A stretch of DNA of 64,000 nucleotides from Desarmillaria ectypa (taxonomy: Eukaryota > Basidiomycota > Agaricomycetes > Agaricales > Physalacriaceae), in assembly GCA_030407005.1 (NCBI GenBank), contig JAUDYN010000004.1, forward strand, positions 868,001 to 932,000. The letters are read 5' to 3'. Within the stretch, counting starts at the first letter, position 1; every line of letters starts with the position of its first letter. The notes under the pieces were generated by a model, which did no database searches, was not told the origin of the DNA, and saw only the letters and a list, made by a program, of their open reading frames with translations. This document shows, one piece after another, positions 1-11,173 of the stretch. The position numbers and the translations under genes are program-made.

Positions 1-697
1 GGTATTGCGGAAGAGTTAGGCATGTCAAGTCTGACTATTCCGAAGCGGCTTCTCAAAGGCAAGAAACGGTCGAAAGGTCCTTTGTCTGCTGCGTACGTCG
101 TCTATTGCCTCAATGTTTCATTTGCTGACTTTGTCCGATAGCGTCAAACCCTCAGAACCGCCTCCACCCTATCCGCCGCCGCCTCCTTTCGTTCCCCTCA
201 CCGTGGGCAAAGTCAACGACCAGATTGGATTGCTCAAGCCCTTTTATCAAAGTCGCATCACGGCGATGTCAGCTCCACCACCTCCGCCGCCCCCAACTCT
301 CAACTCGTATCCTCTTCTTACAGACTCTTCAGGCGCTCCGATACCCATACCTGCGCCGCCGCCACCGCCTCCCAGTGCACCGCCTCCAGACACCTTTATA
401 CCGGACGAAGCACCCGCAGCGGTTCAGACGAAGATGGGGCCTCTGGGGCAGATCATCAAGACAGGAGGGACAGCTGCGAAGAAGAAAGCAAAGCCGGCTG
501 GTTCTGCGGCTCCATCAGGGAATATAGCTACAGTCACAACGGGGGGTACACCAGGAGGAGAGGCTGCTGCGCCAAAGAAAAAAAAGGGAGCTACAGGTGT
601 GGGTACAGGGAACGGGCGCAAGAAGAAGTTGCTGGAAGCTGCGCAGGCACAGGCACAGGCACAGATGTTCCCTGGGGTGATTGTCGCGCAAGGATGA
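1..697 (+). CDS. 3' end of a host gene, proline-rich C-terminus (possibly Spt7-like SAGA subunit)
   Basis: Partial protein-coding gene entering from the left edge and ending at TGA 695-697. Frame 1 codes from base 1 to 92, a 49-nt intron follows (93-141), and coding continues to the stop, giving about 215 residues. Visible parts are a short segment with GIAEELGMSSL, a polyproline region, the segment QIGLLKPFY, a second polyproline tract, KMGPLGQ, and a lysine/alanine-rich tail with an AQ repeat. The context 'ELG...LxVPxxLL' followed by polyproline and 'DQIGLLxPFY' recalls the C-terminus of fungal Spt7-like SAGA subunits, but this is from memory and weak. High GC and many CpG set it apart from everything to its right. 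The ATG at 113 lies inside the intron and is not a start. Confidence 0.6.
93..141 (+). other. spliceosomal intron in the host gene
   Basis: GTACGT donor at 93, CTGAC branch-point-like motif about 15 nt before the TAG acceptor ending at 141. Removing these 49 nt joins frame 1 to the long proline-rich frame without a stop, whereas frame 1 unspliced stops at 138-140. Size and signals are typical of basidiomycete introns. Confidence 0.75.
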
Positions 698-867
698 ACA
701 TCGCATGTCATTAATAACATTATCTACAATGCTATTTAGAGTATCTGGAGGATTGCCGATGTGGTGGATAGAGATAGACCAACGCGAGAGACAAGGTATG
801 ACCAGACATGCCTATTTTTATTCATGTGTATTTGTGGCCTTTTTTAATTCCTCCCTTCAAGTTGAGT

Positions 868-1448
868 GCCATCGCTGCTCGTAAAGCAGCACATGCTGCA
901 AAAGAGAAGCTGGAACCAACTCTCTGTGGACCCTGAAGAACCAGTGTCGGTCCTGGGAGCACTTCCTATCTTGAAACAGAAACCGTCATCACAGAATGCT
1001 CCTCTTTTGAAAGAAGAAAAAGAAAAAGTTATGTCAGCTGGTGCCTTCATGATACTTTGAGGAGCTTGACCTGTTTCGGAGACAGGAGGATAATTCAAAT
1101 ACATCTGATGAAGGGGACATTAAGCCTGTACATTAGAATTCGTCTCCTAGTGCACTGCTCAATGGTTCTTCTGATGAGGAGAATAGACTGGTGCAAGCTC
1201 CATGACCACTACCTACTAATTTGGAAGAAATCCACACACTCTTGACATTCCATCTCCTATACAATCAGAATACCTTTATTCTGAACCCTGACAAGCTAGA
1301 CTTATTGTTGAAGATGCGCCAAGCCACATATGGCAATCCAGCAATTAGACTAGAGTTGAAGCATGTGATTCTTCATGTATCTTCTCCTCAAGTCATTTGT
1401 TTGTTCAGCTCACTCAGCAATGAGTCAGACATGGACACTAGTAGATAG
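868..1448 (+). pseudogene. frameshifted coding relic, unidentified
   Basis: Three successive plus-strand frames read as one plausible protein if small indels are assumed: a stretch with IAARKAAHAAKEKLEP near 870-930, then EEPVSVLGALP and lysine-rich sequence to about 1050, then ELDLFRRQEDNS and an acidic/serine-rich region (SSDEENRLVQAP) to about 1220, then a leucine-rich tail ending at 1448. I do not recognise the family. It sits between the host gene end and the Copia relic, where CpG content falls. It could be a gene fragment carried by a transposon or a decayed host gene. The stretch 698-867 between it and the host gene shows nothing. Confidence 0.4.
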
Positions 1449-1589
1449 TAGTATATTCTAGAAGTACATACCTTGTAGTATATATATCAGGCAGACCAGC
1501 CCACTAAACAAGTTGTTACATCTTCCTGATTTAATCTCTCTCATGCAATTGAGTCTCATGGTTTATCATTGCACTTATCACCTTTATCA

Positions 1590-3430
1590 CATGCTATTTT
1601 ACAACAGATTATGGGTCCTGGCCCTAACTAAACTACAGAAGACTCATCATAATCAATTACCTTACTGAATTACAATCCATCCTCATGTATCATGTCTAAT
1701 ACCACACCTGCATCATTATTCCACATTGAGCTACTCCAGGGGCACAACTGGGTTTCATGGAAGTGTTGCATCACTGCAATCCTGTGAGAATGAGCCTTGT
1801 TGAAGTATGCTAATAGAACATCAAAGAAATCAGTTTCAGCAGACTCTAATTTTCCAACCAAGGAAGAAACAGAAGAAATCATGAAATGAGAAGAGGGAGA
1901 TGGACAAGTGCAGACCCAAATCAAACTCATATTGAGTGACTCACTGATGATACACATTCTAGAGGCAAATATGTCAGCCAAAATGTGGATGCAGCTTAAA
2001 TTAATAAAGGAAGCTAGAGAAAAACTGGGAATACTCACACACTGCCACTGTCTTTACTGCACTGTGTATGATGAGTCCACATATATTGTCAAGCACACCA
2101 CAGACATGTGTCAGATTCAGGAAGAGCTTGGCATATTGGGGAGTATTGTCATTAGCAAAGACTTCCTGATACTGCTTGTATCACCACTACTAGAATTCTG
2201 GAACCAGTTTACATCAGCATACCTAGGATCCACCAGAAACAATCCAACAGTCACGTTGCATGAGTTCATTGCCATCATCCTCAAAGAGAACTACTGATGG
2301 ATTGAGAAATTCAGAGGGAGTGAAGCTGCCATATATGAGCATAGTGATGGAAAGACAGATAGTGGAAGCAGTTGAGGAAACTCCATATCATAGAAGGTCT
2401 CTGATCATGTTGAGTGTTGGAACTGCCACAAGTGAGGCCACACATCAGCATAGTGTTGGTCCAAGGGTAGTGGTCAAGAAGGGAAAGACTTAGACAGGAA
2501 GCAGGAAAAGAAGAAGAGAGAAAGATCTAATCAGGCAAAGGAATCAGGAAATATAAAGGATAATGTTATTGAAGTGGCTTACCATGTAGAATCTATGCCA
2601 CAATTTGAGCTTGTATTAGTGGAGTTGACCAATTTATACTATTTTACTGTTTGACAAGCATTTCTCCACTTATAGTTAGCTATCTGACTCTTGAACAGCC
2701 TCATATATCTCTAATTGCTGAAAACCTTCATAGACTTCAAGTCACTTGAAGCCATATCTATTCAGGAACCAGACCAAGGAACAGTTCTGTTAGATTGCAA
2801 AGTCAATGGAAAAACTATTACTCACCAACTGAAAGACACACTCTATGCACTGAATGCCATAAACAATCTCATCTCCATCAGCAGGCTCAATAATGCTGGT
2901 ATAAAAGCTTCATTCAAGAATAGTATAATCCAGTTTCTCCATAAGGATGGAAGAATTCTGGCAGAAGAAAAGAAGACACATCATTTGTATTTGATAGATA
3001 CTTAAGCATATGCTGCTATATTTGAGCAGTCAAGTATTGCTAATGTCAAAAGCAAGAACATATAGAATGCTTAGTATAAATACATAGGTCATCTAGGGAA
3101 GTCAGAGTTAGAGTGATTGAAAAGAGAAGGATTAGTGAAAGAATTTACAGTTGATGATATCTCACCTCTGCTTAGTTAATGCAAAGCTTATATTCAAGCC
3201 AAGATAATTCTTTGTTCATTTTCATAAGAAGCAAAACATCAAAGTAAAAAACTGAAGAAAACCACACATAGAGATATATAGAGACTGGCCTGAGTTGAAT
3301 CTCTACAGAAGTCAAAATACAATATCATGCTTATAGATAATACAACCTAGTTATTATAATTTTCTCTTATCTTATCTGGGTGCCAACATCTTTATCTTAT
3401 CTGATATTTAGAGTTATGCTAATAGAGATA
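1590..3430 (+). pseudogene. Ty1/Copia relic: gag, protease region, GAG-pre-integrase, start of integrase
   Basis: Plus-strand frames with many stops. A UBN2/Copia gag-like region runs from about 1700 to 2300 (LLQGHNWVSWK-type start, then FWNQFTSAYLG and TLHEFIAIILKEN). A CCHC knuckle follows at about 2408-2450 (ECWNCHK...GHTSA.C) with two in-frame stops inside it. The region 2715-3003 resembles the Copia protease-downstream segment (LDCKVNGKTITHQLKDTLYA, NLISISRL). From 3080, GHLGKSELE plus CKA...HRDI matches the GAG-pre-integrase domain and the first integrase residues. RT and RNase H are absent. The Copia order gag-PR-IN is established for the family. Bases 1449-1590 may hold part of its LTR/leader but I could not define ends. 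Confidence 0.75.
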
Positions 3431-4099
3431 GAGATGATTGAACATAGTGGAGGCCACAGAGTGTAAGAGCCTTGGCAAAGCTATTAGCAATATCACTCCT
3501 AAGCTGAAGCCCTAAGAATGAATATGGATGAAAATCTGCAGAGATAAGAGTAGTTAGAGACAAGAATTAGTTCTACAGATTAGATTCTATAGACTAGGAT
3601 AATAGTGAAAGTGAAAGAGTATTAGCTGAATCAAGTTGATATTTGAAGAGATAATATAAGTAATTCTATATCTTATATACTAGTCTGTAGTCTGGGTTGA
3701 GTCCTATTTATTACTATATCAGAATCTAAGAGAGTCAGAATCCTAGAGGCTCTGATGTAACATCTATTTATTACTAATACAAGTTTTAAAATTAATAAAT
3801 AAATAAGTAGATGAAATAGAAGTTAAATAGTAATTATAGTAATAAATAGAAACTGGAAATCAGAGGCTACAGAGGCCAACAAGGTTGAGTCTAAGATTAA
3901 AAAAATTAGTTAAAGTATAGTTTGAATTAGAAGTCTGTAGCATGAGCATGACAGTATCTCCCTCTTAGTATTCTTGCTCTCAAGAATCACTGATCCTGAT
4001 GGCTAATCATAGACTATATATAAAACTACATAGCAGTAATGTGAGCTTTCACAACTTAATCTCTTACTATCACTATCTCTGCTAGATTCATTATTTTCA
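3431..4099. other. AT-rich interval without a recognisable gene
   Basis: No open frame of note on either strand. It contains a 15-bp inverted repeat (separate entry) and a TATA-like TATATATAAA around 4015, roughly 85 bp upstream of the next coding relic. Confidence 0.5.
3704..3849. repeat. 15-bp inverted repeat, 116-bp spacer
   Basis: CTATTTATTACTATA at 3704-3718 is the exact reverse complement of 3835-3849. A further partial copy (CTATTTATTACTA) lies near 3768. It may be the remnant of a foldback or MITE-like insertion; AT-richness makes chance possible. Confidence 0.45.
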
Positions 4100-4387
4100 A
4101 TGTCTACTTCTAATATTTACTGCTTGTCTGTCACCTTCAAGCTATATGAGAGTGTTCCAACTCCTGAAAATATTTCACTCAATAACTTAGAATAGTTGTA
4201 TCAGGAGCATGAGAAGGTGGAGGTGTTTTCAATAGTTTTAAAAGTATATGCTGCCTGGAAGTTAGCAAAAGAAAGGGCTGATAGGAAGGCAAAGACAAAG
4301 AAGTTGGCAGATTTAAATGAATGAAAGAGATTAGAGACAGCTATGGAAGCCAAGAGGATTGTGGAGAAAAAGAAAGTAGAGGAGAAG
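4100..4387 (+). pseudogene. charged/coiled-coil coding relic truncated by element B
   Basis: Plus-strand frame from ATG at 4100 with in-frame stops at about 4193 and 4323. It reads as a leucine- and lysine/glutamate-rich helical protein (KLAKERADRKAKTKKLADL, then EAKRIVEKKKVEE) and is cut by the LTR of element B at 4388. It resembles the helical first ORF of various fungal retroelements or a hypothetical gene, but I cannot name it. No continuation is visible to the right of B at 21591, where a different element begins. Confidence 0.35.
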
Positions 4388-4763
4388 TGTTAGACCCAAA
4401 CTCTGTTGGACAACAATAGTAAACACTGGGCTATATCACATTCATACAGTCACCCAATGAGTCCACTTTAATGTTGTTGACTAAGAGTCAAGACTAAGGT
4501 TTCAGCCTTAGGCAAGAAGAGGAGTCAACAAGTAAAGTTTGGTATGATTAAACTTAGCTTAAAGCTGAAGATTATACAGCAAGAGCTCTGCTACTTATAT
4601 ACTAAAGTATGAGTTCTAATAATAGATGGTTATGCATGTGTCTATGTGCAAAACAAATGGAAACAATGGTATAGTGGAATGACTGCAATGAGCCATAGTT
4701 CTATGTCTTTGTAGGCACTGAGATTAGATATGATAAATGTGAAAAATAGGTGAATTCATAATA
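4388..4763 (-). repeat. 3' LTR of element B (376 bp)
   Basis: TGTTAGAC...TCATAATA on the plus strand, about 85-90% identical by eye to 21215-21590 and the same length. On the element's sense strand it has TATATAAG followed about 30 nt later by the self-priming segment. Confidence 0.9.
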
Positions 4764-6462
4764 TTACCCCCCTGTTTAAGACAGTCATCCTGACTGTCAT
4801 TATAACCTGACCAATAATCCTTCCAGGCAGGTTCCTCTTGTGTTTCTTGCATCATCATTCCCATTCCACTGGTCATCTCCTTCATCTTCTCCTTGATCAT
4901 TTGCCTTTCAGTAGTCATTGATGAGTGTTTTTAACTCTGGAATTTCCTTCTTATAATACCAGTATTCAATGCAGGGATATTTTTTGATTAAATATCTCTA
5001 TCAATCTCTGGTTTTCTTTGCATCAATGATGACCATAGATTTTGTAAGAGTGACTACTATTGCTTGGACTTCCACTGCTCCCTTTGCTTTGAGGTATTTG
5101 GCAATTGCTCCTTTTGCATTATCTAAATTTCTTTCTGCAACCCATTAGTTTTCTTCTGCTCTGTATCCCTTCCACTTGACTGTTCTTGATGGTTGACTCT
5201 TTCATCCTTGAACTTTATGAGGCCTATTATCAAGAATTGTCTCTATCTCATATTCTTCTTCACCATGGATGATGTCTGGCAGTGGCACTGATGGTTGTTC
5301 CTAGTTGGAAAAGGTGGGAGGAATGTATGCCATAAGAAGAATTTCATTAAAAACTGGGTATATTTTCCACAATGGGGATAATTTCAGCTTGTATGCTGAA
5401 TGACCATATTTTTCAAGAATTGTGAAGGGCCTGACCCATTTGTTGTTAAGCTTTTTCTTTGGTCATATCAAATAAAGATTGGTGGTATTGAGCCAAACCT
5501 TTTGACTGATTTGGTATTCAACTACTGTCCTCTTTTTCTTGTCATATTGAGTTTTCATTTGTTCTGTAGCTTTTTATAGAGTGGTTCAGGTTTCCTCATG
5601 AATGCATTTTATCATGTCTGTGAATGATTCTGATACAGGGGTATAGAGAGGAGAATGAGTATATGAGTCAGAGATGAGTCAGAGATTTCTACCATAGTTG
5701 ACTTGGAATAAACTTTTGCTCATGGTGGAGTGTATGCAATTGTTATGTTGGAAGGCTGCTAAAGGTAGCCATTCCACCCAATTATCTTGTTGATGATTGA
5801 TAAATATTCATAGATATTTTTCTATCTCTTGATTGACTCATTCTATTTGTCCATCCATTTAAGGGTGAAATGCCATAGAAGCATTTTTCTTGATTTGTAA
5901 TATGTCATATAAGTCCTTTAAGAACTTGGACATGAATTGTGGTCCTCTGTCAGATATGACAGTGACTGGCATGCTGTGTTTGGCATATATCTTGTCATAT
6001 AGAATTTGAGCCCATTCTTCAGATGAAAGCTCTGTGCTACAGACAATAGGAATGATTTCTTTTGAAAATTGATTAACAATAACCAAGATTGTGTCATGGC
6101 CATTAGAGAGAGGTAGTCCAGTGATCATGTCAATGAAAATATGTGTCCATGGTTCTGAAGGAATTTTGTTTGGGTGGAGGGGTATGCACTTAGCTTGTGT
6201 TTTGGTTTGGGCATATGTTTCAACATCTTTCTTCATCTTAGGCCACCAGTAGTCTCTTAAGACTAGTTCCTTTGTTTTTTCCACTTCTGGGTGTTCTGCC
6301 ATGATATGATCATAGCATCTGGTGACCACTTCTCCTCATAATGCATAGTCTCGAGAAACATAGACCCTTTGATAATAGAAGATGAGTCTGTCTTCCATCT
6401 TCATTCCTCTTTCATGGTTGAGTGCTTTGGCAATCCCTTGATCCTATTTTTGGTTGTCATAG
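4764..6462 (-). pseudogene. element B integrase and chromodomain
   Basis: Sense-strand order is zinc-binding region, catalytic core, C-terminal domain, chromodomain. The core is open at 5859-6329: HIMAEHPEVEKTKE (zinc-binding His residues; the usual CxxC that follows is gone, read as YAQTKTQ), HIFIDMITG (first Asp) and VISDRGPQF (second Asp). The Glu (VNQEIE) follows after an in-frame stop. YDKKKRTVVEYQ and KKKLNNKWVRPF form the C-terminal DNA-binding part. A chromodomain with TVKWKGYRAEEN and WVAERNLDNAKGAI lies around 5100-5260. The upstream end (6462) abuts solo LTR A1, beyond which the RNase H end of the same element resumes in register. Confidence 0.85.
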
Positions 6463-7823
6463 TGATGTGCTTGGTAATGGTGAGTGACAAAAGAATTAGA
6501 GAATGGCAATAAACACCAATCACACTAAGCCTCTTACTACTCTACACTTAATCACCAATATTGAATTTGGGTGGTTTTGAGTATGATGGAAGCACTCTGC
6601 AGACTTCAATAATCAAGTACAGTTGTCTTAAAGGCATTTTATTCATTACTAATAAGTTATACAAAGTACTACACACACTAGTGGGATGGGTAAGATATAA
6701 TTGGATAAAGAGTGACTTGGTTTGAGCTACTATGCTCATTCTGACTGAAACTGCTTCAGACTAGTGGCTCTCTTGGCTTTATACTGCTTCCTACAAGTGA
6801 TAAACACTTGACTAGTCACACTCTTGGCTAACTAGTGGCTCTCTTAGCCTAAGAATAAACTATAACTTCGAGAACTTTGCTTGAACTAACTTCAAAACAC
6901 TCTGGACCTTTGCAGGACACAACAGTGACTCTAAGGAACTTTAATTCAATACAATACTATGGGTGACTTAGCAACTATTAATCACTTCATTGAGGTTAAG
7001 CACAAAAGCTTTTAATTGGGGACACTAGTTACTACCAGTGAGGGCTCAACTATGGGGATGGCTTGCCTGCTTTGCATGAGTGCCCATCCCACTACTTATA
7101 TACTACTGAGTCAGAACTATAAATATTATCTGGGTATAGAGTATATTGATAAGGATTTCTTGGCTAGTTACAAATAATGGTGAATAATCACACAATAGCC
7201 AGTCTAGTCTGTTTTCTTTTCAAATATTTGGTCTAGAGACTCCACAGTTGGTCTTTCCACACTCTTGGCACAACTACATGCCCTAGTAATGCAATCATAT
7301 GAATACCCAGATATTGGTGCCTGTAACAGCTATCCAATCATGATCAAGGGTGCAGTCTGGCTACACTAGTATCAATCATGAGAGATCTATATTGCAAAAG
7401 TCAGATCTGGGCTCAAGGTTAATCCATTCCTAATTTATTTCTAAGTCCTGTTTCAAGATTGCCATGTGACTAGTTATCCTGACTTAGGTGTTTATGCCCA
7501 GTCTGGGCTGCTAGTGACAGAACTTCACAAGATCTGTGTACTCTGCTCCTAGTTTTTTGTGTGCTAGTAGCATCCTTTGTTTGCTAGTGGCTGTATTTCA
7601 CTTAGTCCTGCTAGCATTTGAGTTACTAGTCTGGCCAGCTGGTAGATTTAACCCACTAATGGTGTTGCATCTAAGTCCTGGCTCTACCAGTTGCTTACTG
7701 CATTTAACTATCAGCTCAAAGCCTCAGCTATAGTCCTCTATGTATCACTAGTATAGGATAGATGTGCAATAGTATTGTTACAAAATCACAAAATATAGGT
7801 GTGAATGCATAGATGGCATATCA
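6463..7823 (-). repeat. solo LTR, family A, copy 1 (1361 bp)
   Basis: Runs TGATGTG...CATATCA on the plus strand (ends are a short inverted repeat). It interrupts element B exactly between RNase H and integrase, and deleting it with one copy of CTRT (sense CTGT/CTAT flanks) restores the reading frame and the length seen in element D. Its left 847 bp differ from copy 3 at many transitions. Its right 514 bp are identical to the middle hybrid copy. CpG sites present in copies at 40933 and 59101 are all TG or CA here. Confidence 0.85.
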
Positions 7824-9181
7824 ACAGGTTGCACTTTTAATATGTTCCCAGATTTCTTCTGTCAGCATGATCATAGTATTAAAGAACTCAGCTTTAAGAA
7901 TGACTATTTATTTGTTATTGTCTTTGCCTTGTTCATGGTCTGCCCATTGACTAAGTAGGTCCACCTTTTTGTTGGCAGTCTCAGGTTTGTGATGGAGTGT
8001 GAAATGATATTCTGCTAATTCAGTAACCCATTGTGCTTGTCAGCAATTAAGTTTCTGTGGTTTTCAGAAGTATTGCAGATTTTGATGATCTGTCCAGATT
8101 TCAAAATCTACCACAGTGCCCATAAGGTAATGTCTCCATTTATCTAGGGCAAGCATGATTGCAAGTAACTCCTTATCATATATCTTGTAATTTTGCTCAG
8201 TGATGGTTAAGGCTTTTGATAAAAATGTAACTTGTCTTCATTTCCTGTCCTGTTCTTGACTTAAAACAGCACCAATTGCCCCCTCACTAGAATCCACTTC
8301 CACATGGAATTAACTTTTCTCTGTTGGTATGGCTAGGACTATGTCTGTTGCCAATTGTGCTTTTAATCACTGGAATGTGACTTATTGTGCTATTTCCCAT
8401 GTCCATGGCTCCTTTCTTGTTAGCCACATCATCAGCCTTACTATATCACTATATTCTTTGATAAAGCATTTATAGAAGTTGGTGAATCTTAAGAATGACT
8501 GTAGTTCCTGTTTCTTGGTGGGAACTGGCTATTCTGTGATTTCTGCAACCTTGACTAGGTTCATGCAAATGAATCCTTCACTGATGATGATGCCCAAGTA
8601 CTCAGTTTCAAGTACTTCAAATTCACACTTCTCTGCTTTCAGGAATAGCTTGTGTTTCCTGAGAAGTTCCAACACCCTTTGGACTATTTATCAATATTCT
8701 TTCAGACTCTTGGAGAATATCAGAATATTATCAAGATATACTGTAACTTTTCCTGTGGTGATAAGATCTTTGAATATGTCATTCATCATCCATTGGAATG
8801 TGGTGGGGGAATTGGTGAGTCTGAAGAATATTACCATAGGCTTGAACAAGTCTCAGTTCATTCTGAAGGTGGCTTTCCATTCATCATCCTCTTTGATGCA
8901 TACATTGTTGTATTCCCATCATACATCCAATTTGGTAAAGTATTTGGCACTTCCCAGTTTGTCCATTAACTCAGATATAAGAGAGAGGGGATAACAATTT
9001 TTTATCATCATCTCATTGAGTTTGCAATAGTTCTAGACAGAGCATAGCTTTCCATTCTTTTTTTTAATGAAAAAGAATGGCAAAGCCATTGGTGACTTGG
9101 AGGGTCAGATTCAACCTGAGGCAAGGTTTTCTTTGAGGAATTTGTCAAGTTCCTTTTGCTCAGTTTGATTCAATAGATAGA

Positions 9182-9829
9182 TGTTAGGAATCTGCCAAAA
9201 TCAGGATATAAGAGTGAGGGGTGACAAGTGATGATCAAAGTGAGGTAGGATATGTTATAAAGATGTATGTTATTAGGGAATAGAATAAATTCCAGCAAGA
9301 GTTTGTGAGAAGACCTGAGAGGTCCAGTTTGCAAGGTAAAGGGGTCAGTAAGTGCAAAGCAGTTACTGTAGGAAGCAGCCAGTGAGTGTAGAGCTATTAT
9401 AGGCTGTAGGTGAAGACAAGTACTAGGCATAGTCTTTGGATTGGTGTCAGAAAGCACTTGGTGTATCCAATGAGTTGTTCAGCAAGTGCTAGGTGTAACT
9501 GATGAGGTTTCTGACAAGTGCTAGGTGTAGTCAGGAAGCGAGGTGATTGGCAAGCACTAGGTGTAACCAATCAGATACTTAGTTCACATAATGAAGTGGA
9601 CTTGAAGATGAGTAGATTGATTCTTCTTACAAGATTACAGATGGTATTTATATACTAAAAGGCTCAAGTCATGAATGTTCTACAATGTTCTATTATATTC
9701 TGGTATGAGCAAGAAGAATAGAGAAAGTAAGAGAAAATTATGTGTGAGTCACTGCTAGGACTAAGAAGGCTGAGTGTAGGCATGTGTTGACTCATGCACC
9801 AAGTTTACAGATACATGAGATTCATAACA
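9182..9829. repeat. solo LTR, family J, with 5-bp target-site duplication (copy 1)
   Basis: TGTTAGGAATC...TTCATAACA, flanked by ATAGA at 9177-9181 and 9830-9834. Removing 653 bp restores the RT sequence ...KVYLLNQ... in frame. Perfect terminal TGTTA/TAACA. Contains the iterated CAAGTGCTAGGTGTA motif (next entry) and a TATTTATATAC TATA-like element near 9640. Confidence 0.9.
9417..9565 (+). repeat. five iterated CAAGYRCTAGGTGTA motifs inside LTR J
   Basis: Cores begin at about 9417, 9451, 9483, 9515 and 9551, spaced 32-36 bp, with diverged spacers. The cores at 9483 and 9515 are identical; the others differ by 1-3 bases. Resembles a U3 protein-binding array. The second copy of the duplication has the same array at 15407-15555. 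Confidence 0.7.
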
Positions 9830-10099
9830 ATAGACTTTGCAGTCTAAAGTGGATTTGGCATTAAGGACTAACTCAATGGCATAGTCTCATGGTTTCTGCT
9901 CAGGCAGTTCATCAAAGTTTTCCTTATTGAACAAGTCTTTGAAATTCTGATAGGCTTTGGGTACTATGCTTTCAAAGGATTTCTTGGCTTTTTCTTCATT
10001 GGCTTTGGCTGCAAGCTTATTAGTTTTGTGAATGGCTCATATTTCAATCACTTCTGTGAAATCTACCACTAGAATCATTTCCCCTTCTTCTAGTTCCCA

Positions 10100-10993
10100 T
10101 TCATCATCTTCATCATCATTGGGTAGTATATAAGGATTCTGTATGCATTGACAATGAGCAAACAGGATCTTGCCAGTCTCCCAGTTGATGATGGGATTAT
10201 AGTGTAAGAGCCAGTCATGTCTGAGGAATATTTCTTTGCTTCTAAGGTCAGCTGCTAGATCTATTCATTCACTATAGTCTCCAATTTTAAGACATAGTTC
10301 CACAAATGATGTGATTTTCCCTGCCTTGTTGTGGAATCTATCAGCATTGTAGACTGGAATAGAGCTGACTGTTGGTCTCATTTTGAGATTGTGTGCATAC
10401 ACATAAGAGCTGTGTATGGAACTCCCAGTATACTCACTGTTGATTAGTGCAGTAGCTCCTAATATTATATGAGCATCCAGGGTTTCAATTTGTATGGGTA
10501 CTTGTAAATCCTGTTGTCTGCTATTCTGTGCTCAAATGTTGTATTGTATAGGCTTGTGAAGTTCATCAAGCCATTTAAGAGCATGTTATCATTCTGCATT
10601 TTTGATTTCTTTGAAGAGGTTGTCTATAATCTCCTTGATGTGGCATTTGTTTATCCAGTTGAGTAAGATAGTTTTCATGACTGCCTCACTCCTGGTATTC
10701 TTGATTGCTCTCCAAGTCCATTTGGTCTCAAAGGGTTTAAGCCATTCTGTTGGCTTCTTCTCTAGGGGTGTGCCCTTTGCTGCCTCCTGAGGTATCTCCT
10801 TTTCCTTCTGCTTCTCCTGGTAGCTCCCAAAAGCAGTATCATCTTCTTCATCTGGAACTTCAACAAGATCAACTTTATGAGTTGGACCTTTATTGGAGAC
10901 TCTCTGTCCCCTGTTTGGCCTGCTTGATCCTTGTGGGCAATTGAGCAGATCATCCTCTTTGTCAGTAGGTATGTCTTCTTGGTTCTTGGCCAA
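10100..10993 (-). pseudogene. element B protease and acidic linker domain, copy 1
   Basis: The open part (10589-10993) encodes the linker: acidic/lysine-rich start (EDIPTDKEDD), then VDLVEVPDEEDDTAF, which fits a SUMO-interaction-like hydrophobic core followed by acids, then WLKPFETKWTWRAI. The aspartic protease follows toward 10380: the active-site region reads LINSEYTGSSI where elements C, D and G have LLDS(G/S)..TGSSI-type sequence, so the catalytic Asp is Asn and the Gly is Glu. Downstream HDWLLHYNPIINW and an acidic spacer (DDEDDEWELEEGE) lead into RT. Pol enters in the -1 frame relative to gag. Confidence 0.8.
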
Positions 10994-11140
10994 GATGACT
11001 TACCAGTTGTGTGATTCTTTCTTTGTCTGGGTGCAGAGAATGATGATAGGTGTATTTGAGTGTGTGGATAATACATGAGTAACTACAGAAATACTATGAG
11101 TCCACTTTACAAGTCCCAAATATGCACCAGACTGTCCTTT

Positions 11141-11173
11141 CACTGAGCAAGTGGAATCACTCACTTCCCAGTG
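11141..11173 (-). promoter_or_regulatory. candidate -1 frameshift hairpin at gag/pol junction of B, copy 1
   Basis: 33-nt structure on the sense strand: outer arms CACTG/CAGTG, inner arms AAGTG/CACTT, an 8-nt loop, and a bulged C on the 3' arm. It sits the same number of bases after an AAAAGAT run as in elements C and H, and Pol stays open in the -1 frame. Primary sequence of the outer stem differs wholly from the other elements while pairing is kept (10 of 12 pairs). Confidence 0.6.

Larger units (their letters stand above)
7824..10099 (-). pseudogene. element B RT and RNase H, copy 1
   Basis: Sense-strand coding starts near 10099 with the conserved spacer FKDLFNKENFDELPEQKP, continues through STLDCKVY, is broken by solo LTR J (9182-9829), and resumes with LLNQTEQKELDKF, the FFFIKKKNGKL strand, KLNEMMIKN and the palm. 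The catalytic box reads YLDN instead of YLDD (about 8727), so RT would be inactive. RNase H follows with VDSSEGAIGAVLSQEQ, DKELLAIMLALDKW and WTDHQNLQYF. The frame ends at 7824 against solo LTR A1 (EIWEHIKSAT), and integrase continues on the other side. Confidence 0.9.

Noticed and set aside
113..697. Host ORF starting at ATG 113
   Set aside because: That ATG lies inside a well-formed intron (93-141).
1670..2038. 122-aa minus ORF
   Set aside because: Antisense of the Copia gag relic.
7536..7733. 65-aa leucine-rich ORF repeated in all A LTRs
   Set aside because: Antisense to the LTR and preserved only because the DNA copies are nearly identical.
6463..7823. Family A as a MITE or DNA transposon because of TGATRTG/CAYATCA ends
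   Set aside because: TATA box, AATAAA at the right spacing, TG...CA ends and 4-bp flanks fit an LTR better; no transposase-like terminal repeat length.
8479..8994. 171-aa forward ORF (and 14469-14984)
   Set aside because: Antisense of the RT domain of element B.
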